Positions 47,327 through 57,200 of a DNA stretch of 64,000 bases are shown piece after piece. The DNA is from Bacteroidia bacterium. GTDB taxonomy: Bacteria; Bacteroidota; Bacteroidia; Flavobacteriales; Flavobacteriaceae. The position numbers and the translations under genes were made by a program. Within the stretch, counting starts at the first letter, position 1. Each line of letters begins with the position of its first letter. The stretch lies in contig JAUIMB010000001.1 in the NCBI GenBank assembly GCA_030432635.1, positions 124,001 to 188,000 of the forward strand, read 5' to 3'. The notes beneath the pieces were generated by a model, which worked only from the letters and a program-made list of their open reading frames with translations, had not been told where the DNA came from and did not search any database.

Positions 47327-48355
47327 ATGAACCTAAATCTATTATTTACTTGTGCAGGTAGACGCAATTACCTCATTAATTATTTTAAGGAAGCGGTTGG
47401 TACGCAAGGCAAGATATTTGCTGCAGATATGACGCTTTCTGCTCCAGCTATGGTCGATGCCGATGTTGCGATTTTAGTGCCCAATATTTATGACAAAGAC
47501 TACATCCAAAATTTGAAGTCCATAATCCAGGAGCATGATATCAAAGCTGTTATATCGCTAAATGATCTTGAATTACCAATCCTTTCAAAGCATAAAGCAG
47601 AACTCGAAGAGTGTGGTGCAATAGTCATTGTGTCCAACGAGGAGGTTATCGATGTTTCATTTGATAAATTAAAGACCTTTGACTTTTTAAACGACATTGG
47701 ATTACATACACCAAAAACCTACGCAACCTTAGATGATGTGAAGCGTGCTCTAGCCAATAAGGAAATCCAATTTCCTTTAGTCGTTAAGCCACGTTGGGGA
47801 AGTGCTTCCATTGGAATTGATTTCCCTGAATCTATGGAAGAACTAGATTTGGCGTATAAGCTTCAGCAATTAAAACTCAAAAAATCCATACTAAACACTA
47901 TAAGCCTCAATGACTATGATCATGCCATTTTAATCCAGGAACAAATCGATGGCGTAGAATATGGTATGGATATCGTCAATGATTTTGATGGTAAGTATTA
48001 TGGAACTTTTGCTCGTGAAAAATACAGCATGCGTGGTGGAGAAACCGATAAGGCCATTTCAAAAATTGATGAGCGATTCGAAAAATTAGGAGAACACATT
48101 TCAACACATCTTAAGCATTTAGGGAGCTTGGATTGTGATATCTTCGTCACCGAAGATAAATTATATGTGCTCGAACTAAATCCTAGGTTTGGTGGTGGTT
48201 ATCCGTTTTCTCATGAAGCCGGAATTAATACTGCTGCAATTTATATTGAATGGCTAAAAGGGAACAAAGAGGTTAGCCATTTAAATAATTTTGAACCTGA
48301 AAGACTTTTCTCCAAGTGCGATCGCCTTATCGAAATAAAGAATTCAGGTCTTTGA
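47327..48355 (+). CDS. ATP-grasp ligase (carbamoyl-phosphate-synthase-like)
   Basis: The 342-residue protein has the ATP-grasp layout. It has an N-terminal Rossmann-like part (LLFTCAGRRNYLINYF, NDLELPILSKHK), a nucleotide-binding lobe (FPLVVKPRWGSASIGI) and the metal-binding end (YVLELNPRFGGGYPFSHEAG). Such enzymes form amide or ester bonds using an acyl phosphate. In a polysaccharide operon it may link an amino acid to a sugar or to another amino acid. It starts directly after the PglC-like gene. The substrate is unknown. Confidence 0.82.
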   Translation: MNLNLLFTCAGRRNYLINYFKEAVGTQGKIFAADMTLSAPAMVDADVAILVPNIYDKDYIQNLKSIIQEHDIKAVISLNDLELPILSKHKAELEECGAIVIVSNEEVIDVSFDKLKTFDFLNDIGLHTPKTYATLDDVKRALANKEIQFPLVVKPRWGSASIGIDFPESMEELDLAYKLQQLKLKKSILNTISLNDYDHAILIQEQIDGVEYGMDIVNDFDGKYYGTFAREKYSMRGGETDKAISKIDERFEKLGEHISTHLKHLGSLDCDIFVTEDKLYVLELNPRFGGGYPFSHEAGINTAAIYIEWLKGNKEVSHLNNFEPERLFSKCDRLIEIKNSGL

Positions 48356-48639
48356 TGTTATACTTCGTCTGTAAGATTAACCGATTAAATTGATATAACA
48401 ATAAAATAATGTCATGCCTATGGTCATAGACTAATGAATTTACTATATTTGAACAGCAATCTGTTATACATTTTTTTGTAAACACGTGTCCCTATCACTT
48501 CGAGAACAGAAATCAACATTTTGCATAATTCTAGTATAACTCAAAACAAGTGAAAATTAGCTAACAAAAATAAATTACCAGAAAATCAACCAAAAAAACT
48601 AATAATCGATTTCCTGAATTTATGTATTAAATCATAAAT
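48356..48639. other. 284-bp intergenic region with a putative -7 element
   Basis: No gene was found. TATATTTG at 48444-48451 matches the flavobacterial -7 consensus but has no TTG at -33 and lies about 190 nt before the next ATG, so a separate promoter for the FemAB-like gene is possible but weak. Confidence 0.35.
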
Positions 48640-49659
48640 ATGATTGAAATTATTAAAACCAAAAATGAGTGGGACACATTTCTTGATAAAGTAGACTGTT
48701 TTGACTTTTATCATACCTATGACTACCATAAATTATCGTTACAACCAGATGAGGAGTGTATACTCATTACTTATAGTGATGGTAACAAACTTATAGGATC
48801 ACCATTTATTTCCAGGCCAATACCCAATAGTAATTACAGGGACCTTACTTCGGTATATGGCTATGCAGGACCAGTATCTAAAAACATTGACGACAGTTTT
48901 GACACTGAAAAATTCTCAAAGGCTTTGAATGAATGTTTGCGAGACCAAAATATGGTCGCGGTATTTAGTAGGTTGAATCCCTACATAAGTTTTCAGCATA
49001 ACATCCTAAAGGATATTGGACAAATAGATCATGTTGGAAAAATAGTGAATATTGACCTGACAGCACCATTGGATATCCAAAGGCAAAAGTATCAACGTCG
49101 AATTAAAGGTCAAATCAACAAAGCACGACGTCTCTGTACTATTAAAAAGGCTGAAACCAAAGAAGAGGTCCTTAAATTTATTGAGATCTACTATGAAAAT
49201 ATGGACAGGGTCGAGGCCAGGAGTTCGTACTATTTTGACAATGCTTACTTTTTCAATTTTATAGAAAGCGAAAGTTTAAACCTAGACATTTTGCTAGCAA
49301 CACTCAATGAGACCAATGAGATTATTGCAGGAGTAATGTTTGTCAAAACAAATAACATTGTTCAGTACCATCTTTCAGGTTCTAAGGAAGCCTATTTAGA
49401 CCTAGCACCAGTAAAGCTCCTTATCGATGAAATGAGAATACAAGCGACTAATGAAGGAGGTTATGACCATTTCAATTTAGGTGGTGGCTATGGTAGTCAG
49501 AATGATTCATTGCTTCGGTTCAAACTATCATTTTCAAAACAGATGAATGAGTTTTGTGTTTGGAAGCATATTGTAAATAAAAAAGTCTATGATGAATTGG
49601 CTTGTTCGAAAGCATCAAAACAGCAAGATTACTTTCCGCAGTATAGAAATCCAAATTAG
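48640..49659 (+). CDS. FemAB/GNAT-like acyltransferase
   Basis: The 339-residue protein has the double-GNAT plan of the FemAB/BioF2-like group. It contains a central basic segment (QRQKYQRRIKGQINKARRLC), then EVLKFIEIYYENMDRV. The second GNAT half includes GVMFVKTNNIVQYHLSGSKE and HFNLGGGYGSQNDSLLRFKLSFS. Members use aminoacyl-tRNA or acyl-CoA to modify peptidoglycan or surface glycans. Near the ATP-grasp ligase it may add an amino acid or acyl group to the polysaccharide. The donor is not visible. Confidence 0.75.
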   Translation: MIEIIKTKNEWDTFLDKVDCFDFYHTYDYHKLSLQPDEECILITYSDGNKLIGSPFISRPIPNSNYRDLTSVYGYAGPVSKNIDDSFDTEKFSKALNECLRDQNMVAVFSRLNPYISFQHNILKDIGQIDHVGKIVNIDLTAPLDIQRQKYQRRIKGQINKARRLCTIKKAETKEEVLKFIEIYYENMDRVEARSSYYFDNAYFFNFIESESLNLDILLATLNETNEIIAGVMFVKTNNIVQYHLSGSKEAYLDLAPVKLLIDEMRIQATNEGGYDHFNLGGGYGSQNDSLLRFKLSFSKQMNEFCVWKHIVNKKVYDELACSKASKQQDYFPQYRNPN

Positions 49660-49735
49660 AATGTACGACCAAACGTATTCGTTTTTTAGTCGCTATATTT
49701 AACGGCTTTTAACTTACCCAAATTTAATCGAGTTA

Positions 49736-50875
49736 ATGAAAAAAATAGTTCGAGTTACCACAATTGCTGATTCCCTAAAGGATTTACTTGAAGGCCAACT
49801 TCGTTTTATGAATCAACATTATGAGGTGATTGGTGTATCTGGTGATGGTGACTCTTTGCGAGCAGTGAGAGCAAACGAAGGCGTGAGGACAGAAGTAGTC
49901 GAAATGACAAGGACCATCTCTCCTATCAAGGATCTTAAAGCCGTTTATCAGTTGTATAAAATTCTTAAAAAGGAAAAACCGCATATCGTCCACACACATA
50001 CACCTAAAGCAGGAACTATAGGGATGTTAGCTGCAAAATTAGCTGGCGTAAAACATCGGTTTCATACAGTTGCAGGAATGCCTTTATTGGTAGTCAATGG
50101 CCCAAAACGATTCCTCTTAAACATCGTTGAAAAGTTTACTTATGCTTGCGCTACAAAGGTGTTCCCAAATTCTTTTGGCTTAAAGGAAATTATAATCTCG
50201 GAAGGATTCACTACAAAAAGCAAATTGAAGGTTATAGGAAAAGGTAGCAGTAATGGTATCGATATCGATTACTTTGATCGCAATCGTTTTAGTAAAGATG
50301 AACAAAACAAGCTGAAGCGTGAACTTGAAATCAAAGACGAATTTGTATTTACTTTTGTCGGTAGATTGGTGTCTGACAAAGGTGTCAACGAATTAGTGAC
50401 TGCCTTTGATTCAATAAATAAAGATTATAATGCTAAATTGGTATTGGTTGGATGGCGAGAAGAACAATTGGATCCGTTACTTCAAGAAACAGAAACCATA
50501 ATTCAGAAAAATAGTAATATCATAGAAGTTGGTTATCAACCAGATGTTAGACCGTTTTACACTATCGCAGATGCCTTGGTATTTCCTAGTTATAGAGAAG
50601 GATTCCCTAATGTTGTATTACAAGCAGGTGCAATGCATGTACCTAGCATTGTCAGTGATATTAATGGTTGCAATGAAATCATTAGAAATGGTGAAAATGG
50701 AATCATTATTCCTGTTAAGGATGTAAATGCCATTGAAACTGCCATGAAGCATTTTATCAATACTCCTGAAGAAGTTCAGGACATGAAAACTAAATCCAGA
50801 CAGATTATTGTTGATAATTACAGGCACGAGTATATCTGGGAAGCACTATTGAAAGAATATCAAAATGCAAATTAG
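49736..50875 (+). CDS. Glycosyltransferase, GT4 family (paralogue b)
   Basis: The 379-residue GT-B enzyme is closely related along its whole length to the gene at 45561-46709. Shared blocks include YEVIGVSGDGD, IVHTHTPKAGTxGMLAAKLAGV, the GSSNGIDI segment and FPSYREGFPNVVLQ. It keeps all GT4 motifs, so it appears functional. It lies at the 3' end of the polysaccharide cluster with no further sugar gene directly behind it. The duplication may have given a second linkage specificity. Confidence 0.9.
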   Translation: MKKIVRVTTIADSLKDLLEGQLRFMNQHYEVIGVSGDGDSLRAVRANEGVRTEVVEMTRTISPIKDLKAVYQLYKILKKEKPHIVHTHTPKAGTIGMLAAKLAGVKHRFHTVAGMPLLVVNGPKRFLLNIVEKFTYACATKVFPNSFGLKEIIISEGFTTKSKLKVIGKGSSNGIDIDYFDRNRFSKDEQNKLKRELEIKDEFVFTFVGRLVSDKGVNELVTAFDSINKDYNAKLVLVGWREEQLDPLLQETETIIQKNSNIIEVGYQPDVRPFYTIADALVFPSYREGFPNVVLQAGAMHVPSIVSDINGCNEIIRNGENGIIIPVKDVNAIETAMKHFINTPEEVQDMKTKSRQIIVDNYRHEYIWEALLKEYQNAN

Positions 50876-51200
50876 ATCTTTGTATACATTACTCTCATTC
50901 CAATCCAAATAAGGCTGATTCTGTTAAATTATAGGTATTGGTTTGATTATTAATTATTTATCACTATTTTCAACTAACAATTAGTCCTCTTCTTATCTTA
51001 ACTTCAACTTATTGGCTATTGCTCAAATTGTATGGGTGTTAATGGTTAATGTTTTGGTATCATAATTAGCGAAAAACTCTCCTCAATCAATAATACACGT
51101 TATTATTGATGTTGTCGCTAATAACTTGGCAACATTGTTCACGATGAATTCACTGTCCATTTACTCAAAATATAGATGAATCGTCTTAAAATTATTGAAA
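50876..51200. other. 325-bp intergenic region with a nested inverted repeat
   Basis: No gene is supported. The region contains a two-level inverted repeat at 51065-51122, described separately, and is otherwise A+T rich. It probably marks the border between the polysaccharide cluster and the NRPS/PKS region. Confidence 0.6.
51065..51122. repeat. Nested inverted repeat (two coaxial stems)
   Basis: The outer arms ATTAGCGA (51065-51072) and TCGCTAAT (51115-51122) are perfect 8-bp complements. The inner arms ATCAATAATA (51086-51095) and TATTATTGAT (51101-51110) are perfect 10-bp complements with a 5-nt loop CACGT. No T run follows, so it is not an ordinary terminator. It lies about 80 nt before the cupin-like gene. 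Confidence 0.65.
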
Positions 51201-52064
51201 ATGAAGTCTTATGCCAACATCACCGAAATTGACCGACGACGTGGTCTATCTGACAAGGAGTTCTATAATACTTATGTAAAGAACTCATTGCCAGTGGTTG
51301 TTAGTGATATCGCTAATTGGACAACCAAGGAAAAGTTCAGTATAGATTATTTTAAATCCAATTATAACCACCTCACCAGAACGGTCGATGGGAAAACCTA
51401 TACCCTTTCGGAAATAATTGATTTGTGCAAAGCATCAACACCAGAAAACAAGGCACCTTATCCCAATATTTTCAATGTAGAGCAAGATTTTCCTGAGTAC
51501 CTTGACGATATCACTGAATTGTTTTACGGTAAATCCAATAGGTTACAGAGTTGGCTATTGCCTAGTTTTATTGCCAAACGTACAAATCAGCGTGAACTGT
51601 TCTTCGGTGGTAAAGGATGCTCCTTCCCTACACTACATATTGATTATTTGGGCGTGCATACACAACTCACGCAAATTATTGGTGAAAAGGATTTCATTTT
51701 ATATGCACCAGACCAAACGCAATATCTATATCCTGATGATAAAGTCCATACCCATAGTCCTGTCAATATTATGGCGCCAGACTATGAAAAATACCCATTG
51801 TTCAAACATGCCAAGCCATTGAAGATTACATTAAAACCTGGCGATACTTTGTTTATACCTTCAGGTTGGTGGCACACGACATACATTCATAACTTTAATC
51901 TTACCTATGCTATTGATCACGTCAATGCCTTCAATTGGAAAACGTTTATGGATGAAAGTTATATTGCAGCCAAGCAACGATATCCAAAGCTAGCTTGGAG
52001 TGTTAAGGTGTATCAAGCATTCATGGGAAAAATATTCAATATCAAGGAATCAATTTTTAACTAA
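51201..52064 (+). CDS. JmjC/cupin_8-like Fe(II)/2-oxoglutarate-type oxygenase
   Basis: The 287-residue protein has the JmjC-like core. The HxD pair is at His146 and Asp148 (LHIDYLGVHTQ), followed by FILYAPDQTQYLYPD, and the distal His225 is in FIPSGWWHTTY. These are the usual iron ligands, so activity is plausible. Known relatives hydroxylate amino-acid side chains in proteins or small molecules. A TTG at 51195 would add two residues; the ATG at 51201 (MKSYANITE) is preferred. Lying between polysaccharide and NRPS genes, it could hydroxylate a peptide product, but this is inferred. Confidence 0.78.
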   Translation: MKSYANITEIDRRRGLSDKEFYNTYVKNSLPVVVSDIANWTTKEKFSIDYFKSNYNHLTRTVDGKTYTLSEIIDLCKASTPENKAPYPNIFNVEQDFPEYLDDITELFYGKSNRLQSWLLPSFIAKRTNQRELFFGGKGCSFPTLHIDYLGVHTQLTQIIGEKDFILYAPDQTQYLYPDDKVHTHSPVNIMAPDYEKYPLFKHAKPLKITLKPGDTLFIPSGWWHTTYIHNFNLTYAIDHVNAFNWKTFMDESYIAAKQRYPKLAWSVKVYQAFMGKIFNIKESIFN

Positions 52065-52144
52065 TTCATTTATATTTACTTCAAATTGCTTTTAAAGACA
52101 ACCTTTTGCGATCTTAACAGTAACACTACCTTTACTTTATATCT

Positions 52145-52942
52145 ATGAAAGAATTTATCAGGAAATACGAAATTTGGATTTTTTTGGTTTTCGGACCTTT
52201 TTTTAATGCCTTTTTCGTCCTGGCTAGATCCCAAAAACTAATACATCCATTCGTTTATAATCATGGTCGTTTCTGTGTGCTATTGCTATTTTTGATAATC
52301 CTTGTGAATTACACTAGAGGTATCGAAGGTGTTAAGAATATTTTTAAACCAATGCTAAATTGGAGAGTACATATCAAATGGTACATATTTGGACTCCTAT
52401 TTGCATTTTCTATCGGTATCATAACCCAAATGATTAGAGGCTTTATTGATGGTAAGGAACTCACGGAAATGATCACGATAAGATTTAACATTCCTTTTCG
52501 TGGTGTTATAGTATTGTTGCTCTGGGCATTTTTGGGCGAAGTTGTTTGGGTGAGTTATTGCATACGAGAATTGTCCAAACATGTAAAACCTTTTTATGCC
52601 AGTCAGATTGTTGGTGTATCATGGACATTATGGTTTATCCCAATAGTGATTCTGGGCGAAGGTGTGCTACCAGGAATACCAATTATTCCTTTGGCTATAT
52701 TTATGCTGGGAATTGCAGGAATGTGCATGGTTGTATATGGAAACTCTAGAAGTGGTGTTTGTGTGCTCCTTCTGCAATTTATGGTAAATATCAGTTTGAA
52801 TATTTTGTTGCTTTCTCCTACAAGAGGTGGTATTCCTACATTTACAACTTATGCCATTGTATACTTCATTGTCATGCTAATTTTTATGTATTTCATGAAT
52901 CCAATTCGTAAAATGCGACCAGCATTAACCCAAAAGCACTAA
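52145..52942 (+). CDS. CPBP-like membrane protein with degenerate protease motifs
   Basis: The 265-residue protein has about seven or eight transmembrane helices and the layout of CPBP (Abi/CAAX-type) intramembrane proteases. The first catalytic motif, normally EExxxR, reads GEVVWVSYCIREL, with the second Glu missing. The second motif, normally with a His in WxxWHxP, reads WTLWFIPIV, with Phe in place of His. It is therefore probably not a protease and may have a binding or transport-related role. It starts 81 nt after the cupin-like gene on the same strand. Confidence 0.62.
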   Translation: MKEFIRKYEIWIFLVFGPFFNAFFVLARSQKLIHPFVYNHGRFCVLLLFLIILVNYTRGIEGVKNIFKPMLNWRVHIKWYIFGLLFAFSIGIITQMIRGFIDGKELTEMITIRFNIPFRGVIVLLLWAFLGEVVWVSYCIRELSKHVKPFYASQIVGVSWTLWFIPIVILGEGVLPGIPIIPLAIFMLGIAGMCMVVYGNSRSGVCVLLLQFMVNISLNILLLSPTRGGIPTFTTYAIVYFIVMLIFMYFMNPIRKMRPALTQKH

Positions 52943-53087
52943 ATGCCTTTTATCGAAGTATTTATGAGACTTTAGGTTTTTTTACTAATTTCAGCAAAAA
53001 TATATGGTATTGTGATTATCACTAAAGCATTATCAAGTATTTTTTATAGCTATTAATTTTTAAATAAGGTCGTAAATACAATCGAAT

Positions 53088-53924
53088 ATGATTCGCAAAC
53101 TTGCATTACTTTTAGGGAACATACTTATCTTTCTAAGGCCTAGTAAGGCAAAGGAACTTTCTGAAAACAGAATAACTCTGGTTCATAAAAACAAAAAGTA
53201 CTTGAGCATGCAAGAGCGTTTAATGCGCTATGCCTTGGTCAAGCGATTGGACAAAATTAAAGATCACGATACTATTGCCGAGCAAAATCGGAAATTTTGG
53301 GAAGACAATAGCGCTGTTGAGCTTTTTAACGAAACTGAAGATACATTTCAATCGGACTTTCTGCCACACTGTACCTTTATTTTTGAAAAACTAAAAACAG
53401 AATTGGCCAACCAACCTGAAAGTTTTAAAACTATTGTTGAAATTGGAACAGGAAATGGTGATGTGCTCAATTATTTAAGTGAACAATTTCCTGAGGTAGA
53501 AAAACTAATAGGAATTGATCTGAGTCAGCATCAAATCGATCTCAATACCGAAAGATTCAAGACCAATAAAAAACTAGAGTTTGTAGCAGCAGATGCCTAC
53601 GATTGGGTCAATAATCATGGAAAGGGCAATGCCATTTATGTATCATCAAGAGGAGTATTGGAATATTTTCTAGAGGAAAGATTACAAGAGCTACTGACAA
53701 ATATTAAGCGATTAGGTCCTATTTTCTTTGTAGCCATTGAGCCTAATGGTGCAGATCATGATTTTGAAACACAGCCCAATACACAATTATATGGTAATGA
53801 GCCTTCATTTTCCCATAATTATCCGCTCCTGTTCGAAAATGCTGGCTTTAGTCTGTGGCATTTTTCCCAAAAACCTTGGCATAATGGTGGCAATTTGCAA
53901 ACCTTTGTTGGCGCAAAGAGCTAA
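53088..53924 (+). CDS. Class I SAM-dependent methyltransferase
   Basis: The 278-residue protein has a Rossmann-type SAM-binding motif IVEIGTGNGDVLNYL (about residues 116-130), the acidic ribose-binding segment LIGIDLSQHQIDLN and the later block FVAADAYDW. The N-terminal 85 residues are basic and helical and may contact the substrate or membrane. It lies 326 nt before the first NRPS/PKS gene on the same strand and could be a tailoring enzyme; it could equally serve the polysaccharide. The target atom is unknown. Confidence 0.8.
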   Translation: MIRKLALLLGNILIFLRPSKAKELSENRITLVHKNKKYLSMQERLMRYALVKRLDKIKDHDTIAEQNRKFWEDNSAVELFNETEDTFQSDFLPHCTFIFEKLKTELANQPESFKTIVEIGTGNGDVLNYLSEQFPEVEKLIGIDLSQHQIDLNTERFKTNKKLEFVAADAYDWVNNHGKGNAIYVSSRGVLEYFLEERLQELLTNIKRLGPIFFVAIEPNGADHDFETQPNTQLYGNEPSFSHNYPLLFENAGFSLWHFSQKPWHNGGNLQTFVGAKS

Positions 53925-54250
53925 AAAACGTTCAAGTTGTTGATATTTAATTTTTTAAATAAAAAAACAAAAGTATATTGCAGTACATTTAAAATGGTTG
54001 GTTAATGCGCTTTTTTTGGCTAAAATTGGAGTTGTGTTCATCCGAAAAACAGTGTCTTTTAACTAATATTTTTCTTGAGCGCAAAATTTAGTTATATGTT
54101 AGCTTCTCTCAATTTATTAGTCCCCAAAAATCCCTCAAAATTAGATTAATGAGTATAGAAGATTAGATGTAATAATCTAGATTTTTAATATACTGCCTTG
54201 AATGAATATCATTGTTAAATGAGTATATTTAATGTAAACTAATTTGAGAA
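53925..54250. other. 326-bp intergenic region before the NRPS/PKS genes
   Basis: No gene was found. It contains a small hairpin followed by Ts (AGATTA at 54160-54165, TAATCT at 54173-54178), which could be a weak terminator. A near -7 motif TATATTTA lies about 25 nt before the megasynthase ATG. The promoter is not certain. Confidence 0.45.
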
Positions 54251-57200
54251 ATGAAGATGCCTAATTCTACATATTCACTTTTTGAGGAAGCAGCCAAACA
54301 ATACCCAAATCATGTTGCTGTTATTTCCGACAAGGAAAGTCTCACCTACAGTCAATTAGAACACAAGGTGTTAGAGGTATATCAGCTGATTGCCAATCAT
54401 GCTGAACAAGAATATATTATCGCCTTATCCACAACTCGTAACATCGATCAAATTGTATTTGTATTGGCTATTTTGAAAGCTGGTAAGGCATACCTACCTA
54501 TCGATTTTAAATATCCTAAAAAGCGTATTCAAAGCATAGTCAACAATTCTAAGGTTAATTTTTGTTTGACTACAACCAACGAGAATCAACTAGCTGAAGA
54601 TGCAGGAATGATGCTTCTTAATGGCAATCCAAATAAAAATGTAGCGTTGAAAACGCAGCCAGAAATGGCCAAAAACGCAGCTTACATCTTATACACTTCT
54701 GGATCAACTGGAGAACCTAAAGGTGTGTGCATGGGACAAAAACCAACCATTAATCTAGTACAATGGCAGCATAAGCATTCCGAAGCTAACGAAGGAAGTA
54801 AAACCCTTCAGTTTGCTCCTTTAAGTTTCGATGTGTCATTTCAGGAGATCATGTGTACATTAAGCAATGGTGGTTGCTTGGTATTGATTACTGAAACACA
54901 GCGACTGGATATGGTTTCCCTCGTCAATTGGATTGAGAAACATACTGTCAATCGCTTGTTCTTACCCTTTGTGGCTTTACAAGCTTTGGCTGAAACAGCC
55001 GTAAGTTTGAATTTGTATCCTAAGAGTTTGAATGAGATTATGACTGCAGGTGAGCAATTAAAAATCACTTCAGAACTGCAGACCTTTTTCTCAAAATTGA
55101 ATAATTGCAAACTATACAACCAATATGGACCTACCGAATGTCATGTGGTAACAGAGTTGAAACTAGAAGGTGATCCTAAATCATGGCCTGCGCTTCCGAA
55201 TATTGGAAAGGCCATTGACAATACGACCATTTATATTTTAGATAAAGATCAAAACATTGTTACAAATGGAGAGGCTGGTGAGTTATGTATTACTGGTGAT
55301 TGCCTTGCTGAAGGTTATCTAGGCAATGAGGCTTTAACTTACGAACGCTTTTCAACCTTGACACTTCCTGATTCGACCAAAATACGAATGTATCGCACTG
55401 GAGATGTCGCTAAGTTCTTGCCAGATGGCAATATTGAGTTTTTGGGTCGTGAGGATGAACAGGTTAAAATCAGTGGTCATCGAATCGAGTTAGGGGAAGT
55501 TGAAATCGCACTGGGAAAACTGCCTAATATCAAACAGGCTGTTGTTATTGCTAGTACTCATTTTTCGGCTCAACCACAGCTTATTTCGTATTTACAGTCT
55601 GATGACAATTCCTTGAAGGATGACCCGAATTTCAGGGATCAAGTAAGTACTGTACTTCCAGATTATATGTTGCCAAACTATTATGTCTGGGTTGATGAGT
55701 TTCCAAAGACATCCAGCGGCAAAGTCAATAAAAAAGCATTGCCACTTCCAGAATATAAGCGACCAAGCTCTGCTCCTGTTTATAAAAAACCTAAAACTGA
55801 CATTGAAAAGCATATTGCTCAAACGTGGACAGATATACTTCGAATTCCAAAAATTGGAGTGGCAGATAACTTTTTTGAAATGGGAGGCACCTCTCTCCTG
55901 GCCCAAAAAACGGTTTCTGCATTGCGCTTAAGTTATCAATATGAAGTTCCAATTATAAAGCTTTATCAGCATCCAACAATTGCTGAACTGGCCAATTTCC
56001 TAGAGCCTAAGAAGGATACAATTTCTAGAAAGACAATTAAAAGTAGAAGACGTCAAGGCTCTTCAGATATTGCTGTTGTTGGCATGGCTGGACGTTTTCC
56101 TGGTGCAAATACCATTCAGGATTTATGGGAAGTCTTAAGGGACGGAAAGGATACCATTTCATTTTTCACTCCTGAAGAATTAGACCCTTCAATTCCAAAG
56201 GCTATAAAAAACGATCCGTTGTACGTTCCTGCACGTGGTATCTTACCATCTGCTAAGGAATTTGATGCAGCCTTTTTTGGTATCAATCCGAAGGTAGCCG
56301 AAGCCATGGATCCACAACAACGGATATTTTTGGAAATCGCTTGGGAAGTTTTAGAGCAATCAGGTCATTTGCCAGAACATTATGATGGCACCATTGGTGT
56401 CTATGCAGGAACTGGGATGAATACCTATTACAAAAACAATATTCTACCGAATTCAAAAGTCATGGACAGAATTGGCAGTTTCCTTGCCGATACGTTCAAC
56501 GAAAAGGATTACATCGCATCCAGAACTGCATACCAACTCAATTTAAAAGGTCCTGCAGTGAGTGTGCATTCTGCATGTTCAACGTCTTCACTTGCTATTG
56601 CTCAAGCAGTTGAGGCTATTAGAAGTGGACAATGTGATGTGGCCTTAGCAGGTGGTTCCAGTGTTACAGCTCCAATCCATATTGGGCATTTGTACCAAGA
56701 AGGCTCTATTATGAGTCCTGATGGTCGATGCAGACCTTTTGATGAAAATGCCAGAGGAACGATTTTTAGTGATGGTGCTGGAGTTTTATTATTAAAACGT
56801 TTGGAAGATGCTGAAGAAGATGGTGATATCATTCATGCCGTCATCAAAGGAATTGGCGTGAATAACGATGGTGGAAATAAAGGGAGTTTTACGGCTCCTA
56901 GTACAGAAGGACAAGCCGATGCCATTTCTAGAGCGCTTCTAGATGCTGATATTGATCCTTCGGAAATTAGCTATATTGAAACACACGGAACAGCAACTCC
57001 TGTAGGTGATCCTATTGAAATAGAAGGTTTAAAACTTGCTTTTGGTGAGCAAGAGCGCAACGGTTTTTGTGCGATAGGCTCCATTAAAAGTAATATGGGA
57101 CATCTCACAGGTGCAGCTGGTGCAGCTGGTGTTATAAAGACGATTTTAGCACTGAAGCATCGTCAAATTCCTGCCTCCTTAGGTTACGAAAATTCGAATC

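Noticed and set aside
53945-53960. Palindrome ATTTAA-TTTT-TTAAAT after the methyltransferase gene
   Set aside because: The stem is made only of A and T pairs and is followed by As, so it is unlikely to terminate transcription on this strand.
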